Positions 56,520 to 64,000 of a DNA stretch of 64,000 nucleotides are shown piece after piece. Source of the stretch: an uncultured Rhodocyclaceae bacterium (GTDB lineage: Bacteria > Pseudomonadota > Gammaproteobacteria > Burkholderiales > Rhodocyclaceae); the NCBI GenBank assembly GCA_907163225.1, contig OU015322.1, positions 744,001 through 808,000 on the forward strand, read 5' to 3'. Under the pieces are notes generated by a model. That model was given only the letters and a program-made list of their open reading frames with translations. It ran no database searches and was not told where the DNA came from. A program made the position numbers and the translations under genes. Position 1 is the stretch's first letter; the number at the start of each line of letters is the position of its first letter.

Positions 56520-57608
56520 TTATCTGGAAAGTAACTCGTCCAAGCCCAATCGCACCGATCGGCTTTTGGGAATGGACGAGACGCCAATACGGCAGAAGAA
56601 TCCAAACGCTTGCTGATCTGACGCTCCGGCAATGCGTTCAAATTGTCCTGCAAGACTAAAAGCTTTCGCAGCAAACTCGGGGCGTTCTGAGAACTTTCGT
56701 TCGGCCCGCGCGTACCATCGGAAAATCACCGGTGTCATTTCAGGCTGCAAGTGCAGCCCAAGTAGCGTCGTCGTCAACCACACTCGCTGCATTGCGCCAC
56801 CCAGTGCCACCCAGTCCTCCAAACAACTCGGCTTCACGTTCGGTTTGATCAGCAGGTGGGCGGAACACATGATCGCCGGGATGAAATCCAACTGGACTCT
56901 TGGCGCGATCGTTCCCATCAAATAACGATTGAAGAATTCGACACGACGCCAGCTCTGCATGACCCAGCGCATCAATTTCGCGGTTGCCGGATCAACGCCG
57001 ACAGCCTGCTCTGGAATTCGATCCTTGCTGAACTGCGCCCCCCACTCGATGATACTTTGGTGAATTGGAAAAGCCTCTGGACAAGTTAGTCTGATGTGGG
57101 CGTTATCCCAAAGCAAATTTGCGATCGATTTTTTCTCCGACAGTGCTTCAAAGAACTGCACAACGAATGCCCCCCCCGCCGCTTTGATCAAAGCCTGGCG
57201 CTGGGTTGCCGACAGCGAGCCGATTTTCATCGGCCGACGCTGCACGGTACGCTGCTCGACACATTCACTGAGTGGGTCGATCCCGATTTCGGCTGATGGA
57301 GTAAACGTAACCATGTATTTGATACGCCGCCATTCTGAATCACTCTCCGCCTGCCACGACATTGCCAAGCCCACCGCACTGGCAGCTATTTTCATAGTTT
57401 CAAGCAAGGCTCCGTGTGCCATGTGACTGGCATGGCCATCAAAATCGTAGAGAATCTCGTCACGGGTATCATGGCCATGAACGACAACCCGATCGTCTCC
57501 AACAATTTCAAATCGCCACGGCTGTGTGTTATCGCCGCTGGGCGCCCAGCGGGCACGGTCAAGAATCTGCAGCAGTGTTTCTCGTGACAGAGTGCTGCGG
57601 TCAACCAT
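56520..57608 (-). CDS. Nitroreductase-family FMN-type protein paired with an E1-like enzyme
   Basis: The 362-residue protein has the nitroreductase opening RETLLQILDRARWAPSGDNTQPWRFEIVGDD. The SGDNTQPWRF motif binds FMN phosphate and ribityl in this family. A later block is SCLEDWVALGGAMQRVWLTTTLLGLHLQP. It is longer than simple nitroreductases (about 200 residues), so a second domain or insert is present. The start overlaps the ThiF-type stop by eight bases, so both are co-translated. FMN-linked oxidation or reduction of an activated substrate is inferred. Confidence 0.85.
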   Translation of the reverse strand: MVDRSTLSRETLLQILDRARWAPSGDNTQPWRFEIVGDDRVVVHGHDTRDEILYDFDGHASHMAHGALLETMKIAASAVGLAMSWQAESDSEWRRIKYMVTFTPSAEIGIDPLSECVEQRTVQRRPMKIGSLSATQRQALIKAAGGAFVVQFFEALSEKKSIANLLWDNAHIRLTCPEAFPIHQSIIEWGAQFSKDRIPEQAVGVDPATAKLMRWVMQSWRRVEFFNRYLMGTIAPRVQLDFIPAIMCSAHLLIKPNVKPSCLEDWVALGGAMQRVWLTTTLLGLHLQPEMTPVIFRWYARAERKFSERPEFAAKAFSLAGQFERIAGASDQQAFGFFCRIGVSSIPKSRSVRLGLDELLSR

Positions 57609-58479
57609 GTTTTTGCCCCATTTTCTCTAGCTGCATTCTGACGAGTGCTCTCATCAGTCGCTGAACTGGATTCCTGGCGCCGCCAGGTCGCCAAGTTCGC
57701 ACGTAGCGCATTCGATAAGCATCAAACTGGCTTCCCCACGGGGCAAGCCTGACCCCAGGACGCTCCAATGCCAATTTGAGAACCTCGACAGCGGTGACAC
57801 CGGCACACATCTGACAGGCGGCAATACATGAAGGCCCCCGCCGTTCATGCAGATTGACGCGGCTCATGTCTGCCACGTAGCCTCGCTGCAACATGGCCGG
57901 CGAAAGCCCTACCAAAAAATGAATGGCAAGATCAAGTTCGTCTTTGCATTGGGAGAATCCAAAATAATCCTCAAAACTCATCCCTCCTGGACCAAAAACC
58001 AGGAGTGCCGTCCCCAACCCCAAGGGGGCAGCAGTAACAGCAGAAATATCTTTTTTCTCGCACGCCATGAACGTTGCGCGCCGGGCGTCAAAGACAAAGA
58101 AATCCAAACCATCGACATAGACATCAACGCCGTCAAGAAAAGCATCCAGATTGTTCTCGTGCACCCCTTCAGGAAACACTCTTAGTTCCACATCAGGGTT
58201 AATGTCCTTTAGCATCTCGGACAACACATCAATCTTCGGTCGCCCAATAGTGCTCACCATGGCACCGACCTGTCGATTGAAGTTTACGATGTCAAATGTA
58301 TCGAAATCAGCAATTGAAAATCGTCCAATGCCAAGACGCGCCAACGTCAGGAGATGTACCCCGCCCACGCCACCCAAGCCACCTATGGCGACATGTGTTT
58401 GCCGAAGTCGCGCCTGTTCGCTTTCGGTAACCCAGCCAATGTTGCGGGAGAAAGCATTGTAGTAATCGAATGAAGACAT
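57601..58479 (-). CDS. ThiF/MoeB/E1-like adenylyltransferase
   Basis: The 292-residue protein has the E1 nucleotide loop HVAIGGLGGVGGVHLLTLARLGIG, the acidic strand end SIADFDTFDIVNFNRQ (with the Asn-Arg-Gln adenylation motif) and KIDVL. A cysteine group C218-x3-C222-x2-C225 may bind zinc. E1-like enzymes adenylate a carboxyl end of a protein or peptide. No ubiquitin-like, ThiS, MoaD or YcaO gene is next to it, but a nitroreductase is. It is unlikely to be the housekeeping ThiF or MoeB because of this pairing. Confidence 0.88.
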   Translation of the reverse strand: MSSFDYYNAFSRNIGWVTESEQARLRQTHVAIGGLGGVGGVHLLTLARLGIGRFSIADFDTFDIVNFNRQVGAMVSTIGRPKIDVLSEMLKDINPDVELRVFPEGVHENNLDAFLDGVDVYVDGLDFFVFDARRATFMACEKKDISAVTAAPLGLGTALLVFGPGGMSFEDYFGFSQCKDELDLAIHFLVGLSPAMLQRGYVADMSRVNLHERRGPSCIAACQMCAGVTAVEVLKLALERPGVRLAPWGSQFDAYRMRYVRTWRPGGARNPVQRLMRALVRMQLEKMGQKHG

Positions 58480-58541
58480 GGCTGCCTGCGCCTTACAAAA
58501 AAGCGATAATGGACATCATAGTAGAATAAACTGTATCAAAT

Positions 58542-59780
58542 ATGCTGCCGATGACCTATCTCACAGCCGATTCTAGGATGGCTGTATTAAATCTTCAACG
58601 CAACACCCGCCGAACACTTGTCGCGGTCTTGAGTGTAGCGGGTGGGGTGGTAGCTTTTGTTCTTGCCAGCGGCTTTATCGCGTGGATATTTCAAAATATG
58701 CGAGAAGCAACTATTCATTCGCAGCTTGGACACATTCAGATCGCCCGTCCTGACTATTTTGAAAAAGGTATAGCCGACCCCTACCGCTATCTTCTTCCTG
58801 CAAAATCTGCTGAACAGAGGCTGATCGAAGAAAATCCGAACGTAAAAACTTTGGCACCTCGATTGGCGTTTAGTGGACTTCTAAGTATTGGGGAAGCAAC
58901 CATACCGTTCATTGGAGACGGTATTGACCCTCAGCGTGAAGAACCCATCAGTGCGCGTATCCACATTGTGGAAGGCAAGCCACTCACCGACGCCGCCGAA
59001 CGCTCTGCAATTTTGGGAGAAGGCCTCGCCAGAAGTGTTGGTGCAAAGGTTGGAGACTCAATTGTACTGCTCGTAACCTCCGCCAATGGAAGCACCAACG
59101 CGGTTGAGCTTACAGTAACCGGTATCTTTGCAACCATCACAAAGGATTTTGACGACTACGCTTTGCGTATCCCGATACAAGTTGCGCGCAAACTGATGCG
59201 GGTCGAAGGCGCTACTACGTGGGTTGCCTTGCTAAACTCCACAGAAAACACTGAACTGGTTGCCTCAGCGCTTAAGTCTAGCTTGCCTAGTGGCACTTTC
59301 GAAATCTTACAATGGAGTGAATTGGCAGATTTCTACAATAAAACTGTCGTTCTTTTCTCCAAACAGGTCGATGTAGTCAAGCTAATTATTGCGATAATCA
59401 TTGTCCTCACCATCTCGAACACCCAAACAATGAGTGTGCTTGAACGTACAACAGAGATCGGAACCAGCCTAGCCATTGGTTTAAAGCGCAGCGAGATCAT
59501 GCGCCTGTTCATGCTTGAAGGGTTGTTGATCGGCGTTATCGGTGGAGCGACAGGACTCATGCTCAGTCTTGCTCTTGCGCACATTATTTCCGCGATTGGA
59601 ATTCCGATGCCTCCACCGCCAGGCATGGCCCATGGTTACACTGGTCAGATTCTAGTCACGATCAATCTTGCGGTTGACGGCCTTTTTTTGGCAATTTCCA
59701 GTAGCTTGTTGGCCAGCTTGATGCCCGCCTGGAAGGCAAGCCGCATGAATGTGGTTGATGCCTTGCGGTACAACCAATAA
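58542..59780 (+). CDS. FtsX/MacB-type ABC permease 1
   Basis: The 412-residue protein has an N-terminal helix (LVAVLSVAGGVVAFVLASGFIAW), a large periplasmic region and three C-terminal helices, the usual FtsX/LolE layout. It shares a block with permease 2 (ATIHSQLGHIQIAR) and the block AIGIPMPPPPG before the last helix. It should pair with a LolD/MacB ATPase; none is adjacent, and the nearest is at 52313. Start chosen at the first ATG; a second ATG is nine bases later. No good ribosome site is visible. Confidence 0.85.
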   Translation: MLPMTYLTADSRMAVLNLQRNTRRTLVAVLSVAGGVVAFVLASGFIAWIFQNMREATIHSQLGHIQIARPDYFEKGIADPYRYLLPAKSAEQRLIEENPNVKTLAPRLAFSGLLSIGEATIPFIGDGIDPQREEPISARIHIVEGKPLTDAAERSAILGEGLARSVGAKVGDSIVLLVTSANGSTNAVELTVTGIFATITKDFDDYALRIPIQVARKLMRVEGATTWVALLNSTENTELVASALKSSLPSGTFEILQWSELADFYNKTVVLFSKQVDVVKLIIAIIIVLTISNTQTMSVLERTTEIGTSLAIGLKRSEIMRLFMLEGLLIGVIGGATGLMLSLALAHIISAIGIPMPPPPGMAHGYTGQILVTINLAVDGLFLAISSSLLASLMPAWKASRMNVVDALRYNQ

Positions 59781-61009
59781 TGTCACGTAAGCATTTTTTT
59801 AGTTTTGCACTGCGCAACATTTTTCGACACAGAGCCCGCTCTGCGGCTACTTTGGCAGCAATCTCGATTGGTGTAGCCAGCCTAATCTTGGCTGGCGGGT
59901 TTGTGAAGGATATTTTCATCCAGTTAGGTGAGGCGATCATTCATTCGCAAACAGGCCATATTCAGATTACTCGCCTAGGCTACCAAGATGGAAAAAACCA
60001 GGCGCCAGAGAAATTTTTGATCGACAAGGCTACCGATCTCAAGGCCGAACTTGTGAAGAGCGTTCCTTCAGTACAAATAGTTAGTTCGCGCCTGAGCTTC
60101 AGTGGCACATTAAACAATGGCAAACGTGACCTAGGCATTCTCGGCGAAGGCATAGAGGCTGACATCGAAAACAAAATCGGAACGTACCTACACTTCGTTG
60201 CAGGGCGGCCACTGTACGATTCAGATGCAAATGGCATCGTGATCGGCCAAGGTGTTGCAAAAAGCCTTGGCCTGAAAACTGGAGATCGCGTGACCTTGCT
60301 AGCAACGCTTGCGCAAGGCGCGGTAAATACGCTTGACTTTGAAATCGTTGGAATTTTCCAGAGTTTTTCCAAAGACTTCGACTCGCGAGCCATACGCATC
60401 CCTTTGGCCTCTGCCCAAATGTTAATGGATACGTCTGCGGTTCACATGCTAATAGTCTTGTTAGAGCAAACCGAAGCAACAACGGAAGCAACAACAAAAA
60501 TTAGACAGATCCTTTCTGGAAGAAAGTTCGACACAACCACCTGGAGCCAAATATCGGATTTTTACGAAAAAACTGTCGAACTCTACGATCGTCAATTCGG
60601 AGTTCTCCGATTGATAATTTTGGTCATGGTTTTGTTAAGTGTCGCAAACAGCATCAGCATGACTCTGTTTGAGCGCACTCGGGAATTCGGAACGATGCAG
60701 GCAATTGGTGGCAGAACCAGCGACATCTTCAAATTGATTGTTGCGGAAAGCTTTTACTTAGGATTTCTCGGCGCCATATTGGGCATGCTACTTGGCTGCA
60801 TATCCAGTTTGGTGATTTCCGCAATTGGAATACCTATGCCCCCACCTCCGAACGCCAATCTAGGCTATATCGCCCTCATTCGCTTGGATTTTATTTCAGT
60901 TTTTGCTGCAGGTGGTATTGGCTTTCTGGCGTGCATTCTGGCCAGTTTGACTCCTGCTCGCAGAGCATCGCAACTCGACATCGGAGAAGCGTTACGCCAC
61001 GGCGTTTAA
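59780..61009 (+). CDS. FtsX/MacB-type ABC permease 2
   Basis: The 409-residue protein is a paralogue of the gene before it (shared blocks AIIHSQTGHIQITR and AIGIPMPPPPN). It has the same layout of one helix, a periplasmic domain and three helices. The start overlaps the end of permease 1 by one base. The two probably form a heterodimer such as LolC/LolE. Codon use is more A/T-rich than in the left half of the window. Confidence 0.88.
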   Translation: MSRKHFFSFALRNIFRHRARSAATLAAISIGVASLILAGGFVKDIFIQLGEAIIHSQTGHIQITRLGYQDGKNQAPEKFLIDKATDLKAELVKSVPSVQIVSSRLSFSGTLNNGKRDLGILGEGIEADIENKIGTYLHFVAGRPLYDSDANGIVIGQGVAKSLGLKTGDRVTLLATLAQGAVNTLDFEIVGIFQSFSKDFDSRAIRIPLASAQMLMDTSAVHMLIVLLEQTEATTEATTKIRQILSGRKFDTTTWSQISDFYEKTVELYDRQFGVLRLIILVMVLLSVANSISMTLFERTREFGTMQAIGGRTSDIFKLIVAESFYLGFLGAILGMLLGCISSLVISAIGIPMPPPPNANLGYIALIRLDFISVFAAGGIGFLACILASLTPARRASQLDIGEALRHGV

Positions 61010-61131
61010 TCATTTGTGTGAAATACTTCCGCTCGCCTTAAGGTGTTTGGAGTCATCCTTCCCGGATTCCGTTATGATTATGTCCGTTGCTTACCCTAAG
61101 CGCCTCCCCGCGATTTTTTTAGGATCTAACC

Positions 61132-61752
61132 ATGCCCCCTATTTCTGATCGACTGCTTTCTTATTCAAAGCAGTTCATCCTCGTAATCACGATTGCGCTG
61201 GGTGCATGCGCCTCGCATCCCCAAGCGCCTATCAATGCAGCAACTGCTGACTATAGCTACAAGATTGGCCCTGGTGACACGCTCAACATCGTAGTTTGGC
61301 GGAATCCTGAACTATCAATGAGCGTGCCAGTTCGGCCTGATGGCAAAATTTCAGCCCCGCTTATTGACGACCTTGGTGCGATGGGAAAGGACTCAACAAC
61401 TCTGGCGCGTGACATCGAGAAAGAGCTTGGCAAGTTCATCCGCGACCCTGTAGTGACAGTTATTGTTACCAATTTTGTCGGACCATACAGCGAACAGATT
61501 CGTGTCGTCGGTGCCGCAGCGAAGCCGCAGATTCTTGCCTACAAACAAAAAATGACCATTCTTGACGTCATGATCGCGGTTGGGGGTATTACTGACTTCG
61601 CGGATGGCAACCGCGCAACGATCCTGCGTACCGCAGAAAATAATGCTCAATATGCGGTTCGCCTGAAAGATCTAATCAAGAATGGCGATGTTTCCGCGAA
61701 TGTAGAGATGAAGCCTGGCGACGTCCTCATCATCCCGCAAAGCTGGTTCTAA
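61132..61752 (+). CDS. XrtA-system polysaccharide export protein (Wza-like)
   Basis: The 206-residue protein has a lipobox (ALGACAS) after a hydrophobic N-terminus. The export domain reads YKIGPGDTLNIVVWRNPELSMSVPVRPDGKISAPLIDDLGAMG, followed by a SLBB-like part (IRVVGAAAKPQILAYKQKMTILDVMIAVGG). This fits the PEP-CTERM/XrtA-associated export family. It should form the outer-membrane channel for exopolysaccharide. It opens a group with the chain-length and kinase genes. Confidence 0.9.
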   Translation: MPPISDRLLSYSKQFILVITIALGACASHPQAPINAATADYSYKIGPGDTLNIVVWRNPELSMSVPVRPDGKISAPLIDDLGAMGKDSTTLARDIEKELGKFIRDPVVTVIVTNFVGPYSEQIRVVGAAAKPQILAYKQKMTILDVMIAVGGITDFADGNRATILRTAENNAQYAVRLKDLIKNGDVSANVEMKPGDVLIIPQSWF

Positions 61753-61815
61753 GCTTTTCAAAATAACCCACCGCTACCCTTTTCTACGGTAGCGGCAAAA
61801 CATTTGAGCTATTAG

Positions 61816-63375
61816 ATGGAAGAAATCCTTCGGCAGGCCTTTACCATCCTGCGCGCAACCTGGAAACATCGGCGCCTCGGTATGCTTGTCGCCTGGGTAG
61901 TAGGTGCCATTGCAGCGGGTGTGATCCTGCGCATTCCAAATCAGTTTGAGGCATCTGCCCGCATATATGTCGACACTCAGTCTATTTTGAGGCCGTTGAT
62001 GGCAGGACTCGCCGTTCAGCCCAATATAGAACAGCAAGTAATGATGCTCAGCCGCACATTGATCAGCAGGCCAAATTTGGAAAAACTGATTCGAATGGCT
62101 GACCTTGACCTTGAAATAAAAAACAAGGCTCAACAAGAGGCACTCATCGACTCGCTAACCGATACATTGAAAATTCAAGGTGTTGGCCGCGATAACCTTT
62201 ACACCATTTCATCGCGCGACCCTGACCCAGCCAAGGCCCAGCGAGTCGTTCAGGCCCTTGTTTCAATTTTTATTGAATCCAGCCTAGGTGACAAGCGCCA
62301 AGACTCAGACTCCGCAAGAAAATTTCTTGAAGAGCAAATTAGGAATTACGAAAAAAAGCTCGAAAGTGCAGAAAACAGGCTAAAGGAATTCAAATTAAGA
62401 AATCTTGAGCTTGCTACTGCTGAAGGTAAAAGCGGCATTGACCGCCTTGGGGAACTGACCAACAAACTCAGCGCGGCCCGCCTTGAACTTCGTGAGGCAG
62501 AGCAGTCTCGCGACGCACTTCGCAGACAAATAGTTGGGGAAGAGCCAGTTCTGCTTCCAGAAGCTAGCAGCGGGGATTCAAGTGTCTCTCTACCCGAGAT
62601 CGATGGCCGAATCGACGTTCAGAAACGAAATCTAGACGCATTGCTTCAACGCTACACGGAGCAACATCCTGATGTCGTTGGCACACGACGATTAATCAAA
62701 GATCTTGAAGAGCAAAAGAAACAGGAGCTTCTGGCGCGCAAGAAATTTGCTGCGGCAAACCCCAGTTCTTCTGTAAGCAACAACCCAGTATTTCAACAGC
62801 TTAAGGTATCTCTCGCGGAAGCAGAAGCAAATGCTGCTTCGCTCCGTGCTCGCGTTAGCGAATATGAAGAACGCTATAAGCGCACGACATCAGTCATGAA
62901 GTCCCAACCACAATTGGAGGCAGAATATACCCAACTGAATCGTGACTACGATCTGGATAAGAAAAACTATGAGCAATTGGTTTCTCGGCGGGACTCTGCC
63001 GAACTGTCTGGAGACCTAGATTCAGCGGGATCCATGGCTGACTTCAGGCTCATTGACCCACCCCGTGCATCTTCCAAGCCTGTCGCGCCGAATCGATTGC
63101 TACTGTTTCCTCTGGGGCTAGTGCTGGCTATTGCAGCGGGGCTCTTTGTCGCCTTTGCTGCTAGCCAAATCCAACCCGTTTTCTTTGACAGCAAAACTTT
63201 GCGCGAGGCTACCGATTTACCTATCTTAGGAACTGTTTCATTGATTCCAAACGAATCTCGACGGATTCTGGAGCGTGCAAGCCTCCGTCGGTTTTTCATT
63301 GCCACAAGCGGTTTGGTGCTGGCTTATGCAATTGGATTGGGGCTTCTTCTATATATGTCCCAGCGTGCCACCTGA
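61816..63375 (+). CDS. XrtA-system polysaccharide chain-length determinant (Wzz-like)
   Basis: The 519-residue protein has a Wzz-type N-terminal helix (RLGMLVAWVVGAIAAGVILRI), a long periplasmic coiled coil (residues about 170-400, rich in Glu, Lys and Arg) and a C-terminal helix pair (LLFPLGLVLAIAAGLFVAFA and LVLAYAIGLGLLLY). The segment RNLDALLQRYTEQHPDVVGTRRLIKDLEEQ is typical. It lacks a kinase domain, which is a separate gene here. It sets polymer length with the export protein. Confidence 0.92.
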   Translation: MEEILRQAFTILRATWKHRRLGMLVAWVVGAIAAGVILRIPNQFEASARIYVDTQSILRPLMAGLAVQPNIEQQVMMLSRTLISRPNLEKLIRMADLDLEIKNKAQQEALIDSLTDTLKIQGVGRDNLYTISSRDPDPAKAQRVVQALVSIFIESSLGDKRQDSDSARKFLEEQIRNYEKKLESAENRLKEFKLRNLELATAEGKSGIDRLGELTNKLSAARLELREAEQSRDALRRQIVGEEPVLLPEASSGDSSVSLPEIDGRIDVQKRNLDALLQRYTEQHPDVVGTRRLIKDLEEQKKQELLARKKFAAANPSSSVSNNPVFQQLKVSLAEAEANAASLRARVSEYEERYKRTTSVMKSQPQLEAEYTQLNRDYDLDKKNYEQLVSRRDSAELSGDLDSAGSMADFRLIDPPRASSKPVAPNRLLLFPLGLVLAIAAGLFVAFAASQIQPVFFDSKTLREATDLPILGTVSLIPNESRRILERASLRRFFIATSGLVLAYAIGLGLLLYMSQRAT

Positions 63376-63383
63376 GGTTCCCA

Positions 63384-64000
63384 ATGAATCTAATTGAACA
63401 AGCAGCCAAGCGACTAGAGCAATTGCGCCAAGCCGGCGCTGAACTCCCGGAAGATGAGGGGAACCTGAAGACCTTTTCTTCGGCCAATTCGCCCACCAAG
63501 CCAGCCCATCCGCTGCCGCCCCCGGCCACAGTACTCAAAAAACCTGAGCTTGACATAGTTAGTGAAAATACGCCCTCACCCAAGAGCGCCGAAACCACTT
63601 TGAACCTAGATGCAATCTCTGCCTCTGGTTTGCTTGTCCCAAATGCAGCACGCAGCCAACTTGCCGATGAGTTCAGAGTAATTAAGCGTCCATTGATTGC
63701 CAATGCCATGGGGCGCAGCACCACACCGATTGCCAACGGCAATCTGATCATGGTAACAAGCGCGCTCCCAGGTGAGGGGAAAAGCTTTACAGCCATCAAT
63801 CTGGCGATAAGTATCGCTATGGAACTCGACAATACCGTAATGCTTGTCGATGCAGACGTAGCTCGTCCATCTGTGTTGAATATGCTAGGTCTTCCGCCTA
63901 GCAAGGGATTGCTAGACGTTCTGCAAGAGAACTCCCTCGATATATCTGGCGTCTTGTTGAGAACCAATATCGAAAAGCTTTCGATTCTGCCGAGCGGCAC
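63384..64000 (+). CDS. XrtA-associated tyrosine autokinase, cut by the window end
   Basis: About 205 residues are present, starting with an ATG eight bases after the chain-length gene. The N-terminal part is a flexible Pro/Ser/Thr stretch. Then come the Wzc/BY-kinase blocks: AARSQLADEFRVIKRPLI, the Walker A ALPGEGKSFTAINLAIS and Walker A' NTVMLVDADVARP. This fits the kinase of PEP-CTERM/XrtA exopolysaccharide clusters. The end of the gene and the rest of the operon are outside the window. Confidence 0.9.
   Translation, partial: MNLIEQAAKRLEQLRQAGAELPEDEGNLKTFSSANSPTKPAHPLPPPATVLKKPELDIVSENTPSPKSAETTLNLDAISASGLLVPNAARSQLADEFRVIKRPLIANAMGRSTTPIANGNLIMVTSALPGEGKSFTAINLAISIAMELDNTVMLVDADVARPSVLNMLGLPPSKGLLDVLQENSLDISGVLLRTNIEKLSILPSG

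Noticed and set aside
57588-57615. CTGCGGTCAACC at the nitroreductase start
   Set aside because: Only the core of the motif is present; the tracts do not match.

Overview
The window looks like chromosomal DNA of a denitrifying betaproteobacterium, most likely Rhodocyclales (Dechloromonas/Azonexus/Zoogloea-like). This is inferred from the GC-rich genes, the nos accessory cluster, the pyrG-kdsA-eno-ftsB block, the exosortase (XrtA)/PEP-CTERM exopolysaccharide genes with a PepA-like flocculation protein, and the Aer-like chemoreceptor. No alignment was run. All names rest on motifs, length and gene order.

Layout. 1-11.9 kb: nitrous oxide reductase accessory genes (nosD, nosG, nosH; then nosF, nosL, nosY and a thioredoxin), split by a hybrid sensor kinase and an Aer-like chemoreceptor. 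12-19 kb: a small outer-membrane-type protein, tRNA-Asp, menD, queF, mutS and a metallophosphatase. 19-24.4 kb (minus strand): slyD, bcp, ftsB, eno, kdsA, pyrG. 24.5-32.2 kb: a tight nine-gene operon of the dialkylresorcinol/flexirubin-like type (DarA-like enzyme, DarB-like KAS III, small unknown protein, BtrH-like protein, ABC ATPase and permease, ACP, ketosynthase, chain-length-factor-like protein). 32.2-37.3 kb: CnoX-like thioredoxin, deacetylase-family protein, NAD(P)HX repair enzyme, nadC, a 45-residue membrane protein and a methyltransferase. 37.3-51 kb: thrC and hom-alaA, which are often neighbours, are separated by about 9.7 kb holding a DUF2249/membrane-protein operon with a possible FNR/Dnr site, a rhomboid protease, a TIGR03790 protein, a DUF2917/MocR pair and a giant metzincin-like protein. 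51-64 kb: a LolA-like protein, ABC ATPase and DUF1302 outer-membrane protein; then a sigma-54-driven PEP-CTERM gene, a methyltransferase, a nitroreductase/E1-like pair, two paralogous ABC permeases, and the start of the XrtA-type exopolysaccharide operon (export protein, chain-length protein, tyrosine kinase cut by the window end).

The most unusual signal is a dispersed 28-42 bp motif. It consists of two T-tracts about one helical turn apart (TTTTGGCC, then a second tract ATTTTTCC) followed by GGTTGACCGTGG and sometimes GTCAGCC. I count about a dozen convincing copies between 3.3 and 48.4 kb, in both orientations. They lie between genes, next to terminators, and inside coding regions in several reading frames. 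Known gene families in the window do not explain it. It may be a small repeat family or a DNA-recognition sequence; its layout recalls the uptake sequences of Pasteurellaceae. No insertion sequence, CRISPR array, rRNA or phage gene was seen.
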